Assembly (NCBI GenBank): GCA_964505785.1 | Contig: CAZDJZ010000004.1 | Location: forward strand, 1-64,000 | DNA: 64,000 nucleotides | Source of the DNA: CAYRTV01 sp964505785 | GTDB lineage: Bacteria; Acidobacteriota; Aminicenantia; Aminicenantales; Aminicenantaceae | Reading direction: 5' to 3' | In this document: piece after piece, positions 8,883 through 17,125 of the stretch | Position numbering within the stretch: the first letter of the stretch is position 1 | Layout: each line of letters opens with the position of its first letter | Position numbers and translations under genes: made by a program | Notes under the pieces: generated by a model | The model's input: the letters and a program-made list of their open reading frames with translations, nothing else | Told to the model about the DNA's origin: nothing | Database searches by the model: none

Positions 8883-9083
8883 GTCTAAGATTCCCGTCAC
8901 TCCGTTCCGGGAATGACATGAGGGGGCGGCGGCGTGGCCTGGGGATGACATAAATGTGTCATCCTGAGGAACGAAGTGACGTAAGGATCTTGTACTGCTT
9001 CGTATAATGAAGCAGTGGCGAAATATTTGGCGCGAGGCCGTACAAGATCCTCACGGCCTGCTAGCGCAGGCCTCAGGATGACA
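8883..9083. repeat. TGTCAT-family repeats downstream of hepT (full copy 8957-9083)
   Basis: An isolated right arm (8883-8920, GTCTAAGATTCCCGTC to GGGAATGACATG) is followed by a complete 127-bp unit at 8957-9083 nearly identical to the one at 7508-7634, differing mainly in the central loop. The unit lies between the converging ends of hepT and the radical SAM gene, where its hairpin could also act as a bidirectional terminator, though there is no T-run. Confidence 0.85.
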
Positions 9084-9088
9084 TGGGG

Positions 9089-10594
9089 TTAACCATAAGC
9101 GTGGGCGCGGAGGAAAATGATGCCCAGGCGGCGGGGGTCTTCGGGGGAAAGCTGACGGGCGGGAGATTGGATGCGGATGCGGTAGAGGTTGAATTGGTCC
9201 AAAGGCTGTTTGATCGTTATCTCCTCCACTTGTCCCGGGTGAGCGGCGGTTTTTGTGTACTCGGTGGCGGGATTGAATGTGTCTTGGCCGGGATGGTACC
9301 TGGATAGGAAAATATCAACCTTATCACCGGCTTGGGGAAAGACCAGGTGAAACCTCAATTCACTGGCAGCGGGTAATCGGTTGAAAAAATAAAGACTGGA
9401 ATCGCCGGTGCTCCAGCGGCCGCCCTGGTTTAACAGTTCCGGTTCATATTCATGCCAGTCCGTGCCCAGGGCCTTGAGTTCCTGCTTCTGGCCGGAAAGG
9501 GCCGTCCGGGAAAACACAAAAAGCTTCCCCTTGCAGCGGCGGCAGGTTTTAAACTGCATAGCATCTTCCGCCAGAAGGCGGCGTTTTTTCTGATTCCAGA
9601 AAGACAAGACATCCATCTCTTCAATATGCCCCATCGCGAGGTCGCTGTCATAATCCAGGCAGCAGCCGGTCAGCGTGCCGTCTGAAAGCATCACCAGGCT
9701 TTCGGCGAGAGAACAGCGCATGGGGGTTTTTCGTTCTTCTATAAAAAAGAACGTATCGTCCGGAAGAATTTGCCGCAGGAAGTCCGGCTTCTGGTTCCAT
9801 AAGCCGAATTGCTTGACCCGGAGGAACACACCGGGGGCCGCCATATGGCCCCAGTATGCAGCTTCGCTTAGAGAATCAACATCGCCGGGGATATCTTTTA
9901 TATCCAGGCTGATCTTTCCTCTCTTAATCTCCAGGGCACATTCTTTATGAGCGGTTTTATCCTGGCGGCCGTATTCTTCCGGATAAAGCCGGGATAATTT
10001 TCGGCTTTCCTGGTCCAGTTTTTCCGCCAGGACACGGAACCTCCGGTTTACATCATAGCGGGGCAGAATGTGCGGAAAGGTCGCCGCATCATCCAGATAT
10101 AAAAGTCCGGACTGCCGCCACACGGCGTCGGAACCCAGGTGAAATTCAATCCGGCTGCGGCTGGGGCGGGTAAATTTCGTTTCCATGGCCCGGGAACAGA
10201 GGCTTACGCACCGGTCATCTTTCATCTGCGGGTCGAAGCTGACCACCAGGCAGCCTGGCTCATGGGCCAGGAGTTTTTTCAGCTGTGCCGGGTCGGATAG
10301 CGCTTTACTGCTGACCACGGTTACGGGTAATCCATAGCTGGATGCTGTTTTCAGGTGTTGAAAAAACCGGGGATTTTTAAGGGGCTCCCCCAGCACATGG
10401 AAATGGGTAGAGGGTGTAAATCCGCAGGCCTTAAGGCCATCGATAAATGTATGAAACCATTCGGGTTTGAGGTGAAGGGGGCTTCTTTTGGAAATCCCGG
10501 AGGGACAGAAGCGGCAGTGCCCGCCGCAGATATTGGTGATTTCCACAAAGGCATGGGACGGCGGTGCGGGGAATTCATGAGGCTTACTGATCAT
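9089..10594 (-). CDS. radical SAM/SPASM-domain protein
   Basis: A 501-residue cytoplasmic enzyme. The N-terminus has the radical SAM cluster C23-X3-C27-X2-C30 (ITNICGGHCRFCPSG) that binds the SAM-reducing 4Fe-4S centre. A second Cys-rich block at about residues 295-350 (MRCSLAES..., TGCCLDYD, FKTCRRCKG) fits a SPASM-type auxiliary cluster. The last 120 residues look like a separate beta-rich domain (YFFNRLPAASELRFHLVFP). SPASM enzymes modify peptides, anaerobic sulfatases or carbohydrates. Its ATG lies inside the stop region of the preceding AlkP-superfamily gene (11-base overlap), tying it to the glycan cluster. It is unlikely to mature that protein as a sulfatase, because the neighbour has Thr at the nucleophile site. 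Substrate unknown. Confidence 0.8.
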   Translation of the reverse strand: MISKPHEFPAPPSHAFVEITNICGGHCRFCPSGISKRSPLHLKPEWFHTFIDGLKACGFTPSTHFHVLGEPLKNPRFFQHLKTASSYGLPVTVVSSKALSDPAQLKKLLAHEPGCLVVSFDPQMKDDRCVSLCSRAMETKFTRPSRSRIEFHLGSDAVWRQSGLLYLDDAATFPHILPRYDVNRRFRVLAEKLDQESRKLSRLYPEEYGRQDKTAHKECALEIKRGKISLDIKDIPGDVDSLSEAAYWGHMAAPGVFLRVKQFGLWNQKPDFLRQILPDDTFFFIEERKTPMRCSLAESLVMLSDGTLTGCCLDYDSDLAMGHIEEMDVLSFWNQKKRRLLAEDAMQFKTCRRCKGKLFVFSRTALSGQKQELKALGTDWHEYEPELLNQGGRWSTGDSSLYFFNRLPAASELRFHLVFPQAGDKVDIFLSRYHPGQDTFNPATEYTKTAAHPGQVEEITIKQPLDQFNLYRIRIQSPARQLSPEDPRRLGIIFLRAHAYG

Positions 10595-12752
10595 TTGATT
10601 TTATATAACCCAGGGTTTTCAATTTATCCAGGACGGATTGGGGGATATCGCCGCTTGCGGGGATTCTGCCGTTACTGCTTTTATAGACGGCCATCAATCT
10701 CTGGAAATAGGTCCGGGTTACAGGATACCCGGTATACACATTCATTTTTTCATCCGGGTCTTTAATAAGATCAAAAAGCGAAGGCATTTCCCGGGTTTCG
10801 ATAAATTTATATCCGCATCCCCGCATGCCCCTGGTCCTGTGGGCATTCTCCATATATACCGGCTGATAGGGAATGTTTCCGCCCAGAATCAGGGGACACA
10901 GGTCTCGTCCCAAATAGGCGGGGGATATGTCCAGATTAAATAAACGGCACAGAGTGGGGGCCATATCCGCCAGACTGGCTTGAGTATCGATTCTTCGGGG
11001 CTCGATGCCGTATTTTGACGGGAAACGGATGATGAAGGGGATATGGACCATTTCATCAAACACCGTGGTGTTATGGAACAGCCGGCCGTGCTGATTAAAG
11101 GCTTCCCCGTGGTCGGAGGTGACCGCGATGACGGCTTCCTCGGCGATGCCGCTTTTTTCAAGGTGGGATATGATCTTCCGGGCCATATCATCGGCAAACC
11201 GGATATTGGCGTCATACATGTCGAGCCAGAACTGCACTTGTTCGGGAGTCAGTTCGATCTCTCCCTGGAGGACTTTCTGGACATTTGTTTCATCCGGCAT
11301 GATGAGCCCGGGCTTGTGCTTTGCATAGACCCGGTACTTTTCCGGCGGCATGTACGGCGTGTGGGGCGGGATAAGGTGAATATAGATGAAGCGCTGCTTC
11401 TCTTCAGGCTGTGCGTAGATCTCTTTCAGCATGTCGATCACCGCATAGGGATTCTCGCGGTAATCGTGCTGATCATAGACATAGTCAAATCCTCTATCCA
11501 GTCCGAAAGGGGGGCCCAGAAAAGGATGATCGGTCACCAGGCAAGTCTGAATGCCCTGCTGGGAGAAGAATTCGGGGAGGGTGGTGATTTTCGGGTTCAG
11601 CCGGTTCTCTTTGGTGATCAAGTGGTGGTCCGGCATAAACCGGGAAGTGAAAAGGGCGGCGGTGGAGGCCAATGTGTAGGGGGCGTTGGCAAACATTTGA
11701 TCAAAGACCAGGGCATCTCGCGCCCATTGGTCAAGAAAGGGGGTGGTTTCCCGGTGGTATCCGTAGAGGCCGGCATGGCCGGCATTAAAGGCGTCCAGGA
11801 CGATGTAGATCACATCGGTTTTTTTGCTTCTTTCCATCCGGCGCGGATTCCCGCGGGAACGGATCAATTCGATGCCGCGCCAGCGCACCATGGCGGGTGT
11901 CTTTGGCTGGGAGGGATCCGCTTCGGGGGCCTCAACCCAGAAAGAAAGCCGCGCCGGGCCCGGTGCGAAGGGTGTCAAGTCGATTTCATGTTGACCGGAT
12001 TCTTGAAATATATAAGACTGTGAAGGCGCCCTGTCGGTGTCCACCGTCACCTTGACGACCATATCCTCCCGGGCTGAATCAAAGTCAAAGGCCAGCCGGG
12101 TGCCGGGAGGGACCGCTTCGTAAAAACATAATTTCGTGCCCGGCGTCTGGACGACGGCGTCGCCTTGTCTGAAGACGGCGGTCTCCCGATCCTCCAGTCC
12201 GTGAAACACGATCTTTTTAAACATGACCGACACTTTTCTCGCGTCGACAGAGACTTTCATCTCCCGGGGGCTTCTAGCGTAAGCGAACTCAAACCGCAGC
12301 CGGTTGGTTCCTTCCTTCAGATGCTGCTTTGGCAGGGCCACCTGGCAGGATGCCTTATCGGATTGCAGCGCGAGCTCTTCCAGGAAAAAGGAGTTTAAAA
12401 AGACCTTCATCTTCTGCTGCTCTCCGGATTGAACCGCAAGGGGATGGCAGTGGATCGTACAGCTTACGCCTTCTTTGGAAGCGGATATAAATTCTACTTC
12501 GCTGTGAAGCCCCTCCGCCCAGCGGTGGCCCGCTTCGGGGATAGACCAGCCGGAAAGAAGATGATGAAAGATATTCTCTGAAAAATCCAGGACCTTGGTC
12601 TCAGTCATTTTCGCGGCAGCCTCAAATTTCCCCAGCAGATCCCGGCGGATCCATTCGTCTTGATTTCCCGGCCGGCAAACAGTGTTGAGAAGAACCAGGA
12701 GACACAGCAGGCACCCTGTGAGCAGGCGACGTTTCATGGTGTTGCGGTTCAT
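10584..12752 (-). CDS. lipoprotein of the sulfatase/alkaline phosphatase superfamily with Thr at the nucleophile position
   Basis: A 722-residue protein beginning with a lipoprotein signal (lipobox LNTVC, C26) after GGAGG placed 9 bases before the ATG. Residues about 50-300 form two beta-sandwich-like regions; the catalytic domain starts near 312 (VIYIVLDAFNAGHAGLYG, metal ligand D320). At the position where sulfatases carry Cys/Ser-X-Pro-X-Arg it has PYTLASTAALFTS, so T360 is the likely nucleophile and formylglycine cannot form. The later metal motif TSDHGEAFNQHG is present. Thr nucleophiles are known in phosphoglycerol and phosphoethanolamine transferases of this fold. A phospho-transfer or phosphodiester role on a surface glycan or lipid, outside the cytoplasm, is inferred. 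It overlaps its upstream neighbour by 131 bases and its downstream one by 11. Confidence 0.78.
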   Translation of the reverse strand: MNRNTMKRRLLTGCLLCLLVLLNTVCRPGNQDEWIRRDLLGKFEAAAKMTETKVLDFSENIFHHLLSGWSIPEAGHRWAEGLHSEVEFISASKEGVSCTIHCHPLAVQSGEQQKMKVFLNSFFLEELALQSDKASCQVALPKQHLKEGTNRLRFEFAYARSPREMKVSVDARKVSVMFKKIVFHGLEDRETAVFRQGDAVVQTPGTKLCFYEAVPPGTRLAFDFDSAREDMVVKVTVDTDRAPSQSYIFQESGQHEIDLTPFAPGPARLSFWVEAPEADPSQPKTPAMVRWRGIELIRSRGNPRRMERSKKTDVIYIVLDAFNAGHAGLYGYHRETTPFLDQWARDALVFDQMFANAPYTLASTAALFTSRFMPDHHLITKENRLNPKITTLPEFFSQQGIQTCLVTDHPFLGPPFGLDRGFDYVYDQHDYRENPYAVIDMLKEIYAQPEEKQRFIYIHLIPPHTPYMPPEKYRVYAKHKPGLIMPDETNVQKVLQGEIELTPEQVQFWLDMYDANIRFADDMARKIISHLEKSGIAEEAVIAVTSDHGEAFNQHGRLFHNTTVFDEMVHIPFIIRFPSKYGIEPRRIDTQASLADMAPTLCRLFNLDISPAYLGRDLCPLILGGNIPYQPVYMENAHRTRGMRGCGYKFIETREMPSLFDLIKDPDEKMNVYTGYPVTRTYFQRLMAVYKSSNGRIPASGDIPQSVLDKLKTLGYIKSNDQ

Positions 12753-13659
12753 TGGCTAAATCCTCCGATGGCGGGATAAAGGGGGGACGCGGCCCTTTCG
12801 CTTCCGCCCGGTTATGGCTGCACTTAATGAAGATATACTGCCCGAGATCCAGATGCCGGCTCTCAAACATGGCGATTACAGGCTCTATGCGGGGCCATGC
12901 CTCCGGGGGTACGGCCGGTTTTATCGCCGCGTCGGCGGTAAAGGAATCATCCAGCTTGAATCCGGCATAAGACAGTAATTGATAGAGTTCATGCCGGCTG
13001 TATTCCCGGTTATGCCGCCCGTATAGGCCATTGGCGTGATAGGGGTCATGGATATTGACACCGCATATGAGCTTATAGACTTTATCCAGGCTGCATGCAT
13101 TGGGGGTGGTCAGGATAAAGGCCCCGTCCTTTTTTAAAACCCGTTTGATTTCTCTGAGGGCAAAAACGGGGCTGGCGATAAGATGTTCGATCACCTCGCT
13201 GAGCAGCACGAAGTCAAAGGCCTCATCCGGGAAAGGCAGCGGCGTGTTTTCAATATTCAGATGGTGGAAATTGAGGGTGGTTTTTTTCTCATCTCCGCTC
13301 AGGATATCCGGGTATAACACCTGCTGCGATAACGGGCCTTCGAATTGTTCGCCGAAAAAATTGGTCAGTGTCAGTTTGAATCCAAAAAAAAGCCTCAGGA
13401 AGATGGTCAATTTATAGGGATTACTCCCGATTTCAAGCAGTTGGGCGCCCTCTTGATCGGGGATCAATCCGGCCGTGTAGAGAATGCGCCGGTAGGCCTC
13501 TTGGCCGTATTGCCGCATCTGCTCCGGGTCGGCGTCATCCGGCCGGATGGATAAGATCAGCCGGCGGACGTCCCGGGTGTCATATTCTTGCAGGAACCGG
13601 GCTTGGGGATTCAGAACAGCCTGCAGCTCGTCTAAAGTCAGGAACTGATTACTGTCCAT
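12622..13659 (-). CDS. class I SAM methyltransferase of a glycan cluster
   Basis: A 345-residue protein. The start at 13659 overlaps the stop of the upstream glycosyltransferase gene (ATGGACAGTAA, 11 bases), the same overlap form as at the next but one junction, so it is preferred over the longer open frame. Motif I is QLLEIGSNPYKL and the post-I region is FDFVLLSEVIEHLIA, then REIKRVLKKDGAFILTTPNA, as in Methyltransf_11/23 proteins. A specific insert (YGRHNREYSRHELYQLL) is typical of polysaccharide-cluster methyltransferases. The C-terminal tail after about residue 285 (proline- and histidine-rich) runs 131 bases into the next gene in another frame and may be non-native. Likely methylates a sugar or lipid-linked glycan. 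Confidence 0.75.
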   Translation of the reverse strand: MDSNQFLTLDELQAVLNPQARFLQEYDTRDVRRLILSIRPDDADPEQMRQYGQEAYRRILYTAGLIPDQEGAQLLEIGSNPYKLTIFLRLFFGFKLTLTNFFGEQFEGPLSQQVLYPDILSGDEKKTTLNFHHLNIENTPLPFPDEAFDFVLLSEVIEHLIASPVFALREIKRVLKKDGAFILTTPNACSLDKVYKLICGVNIHDPYHANGLYGRHNREYSRHELYQLLSYAGFKLDDSFTADAAIKPAVPPEAWPRIEPVIAMFESRHLDLGQYIFIKCSHNRAEAKGPRPPFIPPSEDLANEPQHHETSPAHRVPAVSPGSSQHCLPAGKSRRMDPPGSAGEI

Positions 13660-16600
13660 TTTCCCACACGACCCTTTCAATGGATTCCTCCATGATTCTT
13701 CGGGTTCCATTCCGCCGGTGGTTTGCCTGCACATAGGTGTGGCCCTGTTCCCCCAGCCGGTTTTTTTCCTCATCGCCTACGTGAAGCAGGATCTTTTCAA
13801 ATTCCTGGTATCCGTTATACCAGAGCCCCCCCTGGGAAAGACTGCACTGACGGACCATCACCCCGCACTTGGCCGTTACCAGGACCGGCCGTTTGACATT
13901 CCAGGCCTCAAGCAGCACCAGCGACAGGCTCTCGTAGGCGGACGGATTGACCAGCCATTCGCATCCGGCGAGGGCGTCCCATTTGGTTTGAGTATCCACG
14001 TATCCGAGGCTTATGACGGCCGGGTGCTTCGGTACATTCATGGCGCCTTTACCGATTAAGACCAGCTTGGTTCGGCAGGCATTCCGGCAGCAGAAATTGA
14101 TGAAAAAGTGGATCAGCTCCAGGCAGCCTTTGCTGGCATCCAGCCGGCCGACGTACAGCAGGTAGGGGCTCCGGATGTCATATTTTTCGCGGAAGCGCTC
14201 CGGTGAATACCGCGGGGGCGGGCTCACCGGGATTTGGATCACCGGACCCGATAATCCGGCATGGGGAAAGCGGCTGGTCAAAAATTCTTTTTCCCCTTCA
14301 CTCAGGAAAATAAATCCCCGGGGCAGGTCAAAAAACCAGTCCCATATTCCCATTTTGATCATCCACTCATCATGGGCTGTCGGCACCAGAATGGATTTTT
14401 CCGCCACCTCAGGCAGCCCGAAATAGGTGGACGCGTAGAGATATGTAAAAAACACAAAGGCGTCATATTTGCGGTGTCTTTTTTTTATGTGCCGCAAGAG
14501 GGATTTTGAGACCGGGCCCTGCGCAATCATCCAGGCTTCCTGCTGCGCGGCATCCGCTTCCTCCAGATTCCGGTTCAGCTGTACGGAGATTTGATTAAAG
14601 ACCTCCGTATCCCGCACCTGGTCCACCGGGAAGCGCACAACCGCCGCTTCATCCAAACGGCTTTTTCCCGCGGGATAATGGTTTTCCCAGGTAGTGTAAT
14701 CTTTTGCACAGGTGGTTAAAATGTCGATATCCCAGGAATCTTTCATCATACCGGCCAGCTGCAGGCAGAGTTTCTCCGCGCCGCCGCTGACTTCCCGGCC
14801 GCAGCGCTGAACCACAAAGGCGACTTTTCTTTTGGCCGGCTTTTCCGCTTCCAGCCGGGGAAGGACGTTCCCGGGAAGAAAAGCGGCTCTTCTCCGCCTT
14901 TGGCCGGCAATAATCCGGTTCCGGTGCTCCGGTTCATGGATCATGCGATAGGCCTTGTGGGCTAGACTTTTCCAGTCGCTTTTATCCGTAAACATGGCCC
15001 CGGCAGGACCCAGGGTCTCAGGGACCGCTGCGGCCCTGTAGGCCAGAACCGGAACGTCAAACCACATGCTTTCAATAAGCGGAACGCCAAATCCCTCGTG
15101 CGCGCTCATGGACCAGAACAGATCCGCGCACCGGTAATAGGCATGGAGCCGGGATTGATCCACCTTTCCGGTAATAAACACCTTGCGGTGCAGTTTGTAT
15201 TTTAGAATCAGCGACAGCAGATGATGGTAATACCCGTCATCCGGCAGGGCTTTCCCGATCAGATGCAGCTTGGCGCCGGGGTCCAGCTCCAGGTAACGAA
15301 CAAAGGCCTCGATCAGATGATGCTGGCACTTGTTGGGGGCGATCCGCCCCACAAAGATGAGGTGGGAGCCTTTTCCCTGCAATGTGCCCATCAACTGCGG
15401 GTCCGGGGGCGTATTCCAGACGGCGGGGTCAATGACGATCGGCAGCACCCCTGTGTGTTTAAACCCCGCCTCCTTAAGCTCCCCGGTGTTGTAGGCGGAA
15501 TCCCCGTATCCGGTGTTCAGATGCTGGGCGAGAGTCTTTAAGGCCAGGCGACCCTCTTTGAGCAGGGCGGCAAACCGCGGGTCGTGAGCAAAATAATGCG
15601 CCGGGGTGACATTATGGTAGACCAGAGCTTTGGGCCCCTGGTGCTTTTGGATAAAATCCAAAAGTTCCGTGCCGATCGAATGGTGGTAGATGACAGCGTC
15701 GGCGTCCCACAAGCAATCCGGATGGAACCGGTTGGCCGTGTTCTCTCCGGGCTCGGTGTGACAGGTAAAAATATCCGACTTATATCCTTTCTGAAGCAGG
15801 TATTGCCGTATCTGGAAAGCCTGCCGGGAGATGGCGTCGCCGTAGGCATAAACGGGCATGATCTGATGGATGGTTTTACCGGTGCCCCGGCTGTGCCGGA
15901 GGGGAGCGCTGTCGTCCATATCGCGCAGAATTTTTTCATACCGGTCGATCACCACGTCCCAATCGGCATGGCGTCGGGCGTAGGCGTATCCCTTCCGGCC
16001 CATTCTGCGCAATTCCCGTTTCCGCATTTGGCTGAGTCGATGGAAGACATCGCCCCACTCTGAAGCAGCGGCGGCGGACAACCCGCCCTGGGATTCCTTC
16101 ACCAGCCCAGCCGTTGCCAGGCATCTGCTGTTTACTGCGACCGGTTTCCGGGCCAGCCAGGCTTCCATAATGACCCGGGAATAGCTTTCATTGAAGCTGG
16201 GATTGACCAGAGCCAGGCAGTGCTCAAGGAGGGCCTGTTTTTCTTTTTCACCGACCTCTCCTCTGTCTTCAATCCCTGCAGCTGGGTCGTTGTAGGAGCC
16301 GGTTCCCGGCCCGCATAAAATGAGTTTAAGCGGACTGTCCGGGTGTCTGTTCTTGTAAGCACCAAAGACCTCCGCCAGGAAGCCGGTGTTTTTCATGGGG
16401 TCCCGTTTCCCGATATAAAAGAGGTAGGGGGCGTTGTTTGTCCGAGAAAGAACATCCGGTTTTCCCGTCCTCTCCGCCGGCCGCTCCACGCCGGTTCCCA
16501 CCAGGTGTCCCTTTTGATTGATCACGGGCCCGTAAAGGGATCGCGCCAGCTTCCATTCTCCTTCGGTATGAAAAAGCACCGCCCGGGCCCAGCGGAAAAT

Positions 16601-17125
16601 TTCTCCGGCCGCAGGCAGGTAAGCGTAGGCCTCATCGTGCAGGCAGGGCTGCAGCAGCGCCTTCTTCGCCACCAGCGGCAGGCCTTGGAGAATCGGCCCG
16701 TAAAGATAGGGAATAAAGAGAAAAGCATGGTACCGGGATTGATTTTCTTCCAGGTAACGAAGCAGGGGGCGGGAGTTTATATTCTCCCGGATAAAAACCT
16801 GTTCCAGGCTGGGGCTTACCGGAGAACATCCGGGCAGGAGCCGCTCCGGCGAATGATTGAGAAGGATCCGGTTTACCCGATCGAAATCCGCAAAATTCTG
16901 TGAATCTACGCTGAATCGTCGGACTGCGACATCCCCGTCTGTGGTCTCGCCCGGTTCATATTGATCCTCGCCCCAGGGAGCAAAAAAGGATTCACAGCAG
17001 GTGGTCAGCACCTCGACTTTATATCCCCGGTCCCGCAGCCGGTGGGCGATTTGGCGGGCGGTCCGTTCCGCGCCGCCGGCGCTTTTTTCGCCGAACCAGG
17101 GCGTGACAACGGCCACCGGTTTCAT
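13649..17125 (-). CDS. three-domain GT4-family glycosyltransferase
   Basis: A 1158-residue protein made of three consecutive GT-B/GT4 glycosyltransferase units: about 1-395, 415-755 and 765-1158. Each has the retaining-enzyme EX7E motif: E313/E321 (NESYSRVIMEAW), E677/E685 (HEGFGVPLIES) and E1065/E1073 (YESLSLVLLEAW). Units 1 and 3 share an N-terminal glycine-rich acceptor loop (SAGGAERTARQ; SGGAEKLCLQ) and are more alike than either is to unit 2. GT4 enzymes usually have one unit of 350-400 residues. Three complete active sites in one chain suggest ordered addition of three sugars or a repeat unit, on the cytoplasmic face. The start overlaps the preceding stop by 4 bases (ATGA). No membrane segment is evident. 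Confidence 0.88.
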   Translation of the reverse strand: MKPVAVVTPWFGEKSAGGAERTARQIAHRLRDRGYKVEVLTTCCESFFAPWGEDQYEPGETTDGDVAVRRFSVDSQNFADFDRVNRILLNHSPERLLPGCSPVSPSLEQVFIRENINSRPLLRYLEENQSRYHAFLFIPYLYGPILQGLPLVAKKALLQPCLHDEAYAYLPAAGEIFRWARAVLFHTEGEWKLARSLYGPVINQKGHLVGTGVERPAERTGKPDVLSRTNNAPYLFYIGKRDPMKNTGFLAEVFGAYKNRHPDSPLKLILCGPGTGSYNDPAAGIEDRGEVGEKEKQALLEHCLALVNPSFNESYSRVIMEAWLARKPVAVNSRCLATAGLVKESQGGLSAAAASEWGDVFHRLSQMRKRELRRMGRKGYAYARRHADWDVVIDRYEKILRDMDDSAPLRHSRGTGKTIHQIMPVYAYGDAISRQAFQIRQYLLQKGYKSDIFTCHTEPGENTANRFHPDCLWDADAVIYHHSIGTELLDFIQKHQGPKALVYHNVTPAHYFAHDPRFAALLKEGRLALKTLAQHLNTGYGDSAYNTGELKEAGFKHTGVLPIVIDPAVWNTPPDPQLMGTLQGKGSHLIFVGRIAPNKCQHHLIEAFVRYLELDPGAKLHLIGKALPDDGYYHHLLSLILKYKLHRKVFITGKVDQSRLHAYYRCADLFWSMSAHEGFGVPLIESMWFDVPVLAYRAAAVPETLGPAGAMFTDKSDWKSLAHKAYRMIHEPEHRNRIIAGQRRRRAAFLPGNVLPRLEAEKPAKRKVAFVVQRCGREVSGGAEKLCLQLAGMMKDSWDIDILTTCAKDYTTWENHYPAGKSRLDEAAVVRFPVDQVRDTEVFNQISVQLNRNLEEADAAQQEAWMIAQGPVSKSLLRHIKKRHRKYDAFVFFTYLYASTYFGLPEVAEKSILVPTAHDEWMIKMGIWDWFFDLPRGFIFLSEGEKEFLTSRFPHAGLSGPVIQIPVSPPPRYSPERFREKYDIRSPYLLYVGRLDASKGCLELIHFFINFCCRNACRTKLVLIGKGAMNVPKHPAVISLGYVDTQTKWDALAGCEWLVNPSAYESLSLVLLEAWNVKRPVLVTAKCGVMVRQCSLSQGGLWYNGYQEFEKILLHVGDEEKNRLGEQGHTYVQANHRRNGTRRIMEESIERVVWENGQ

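Noticed and set aside
11043..12023. 326-codon plus-strand frame opposite the AlkP-superfamily gene
   Set aside because: No ribosome site, no family resemblance; the minus-strand gene has the lipobox and metal motifs.
9089..12752. Radical SAM gene next to a sulfatase-like gene as an anaerobic sulfatase/maturase pair
   Set aside because: The sulfatase-like protein has Thr and no C/S-X-P-X-R signature, so it is not a maturation substrate.
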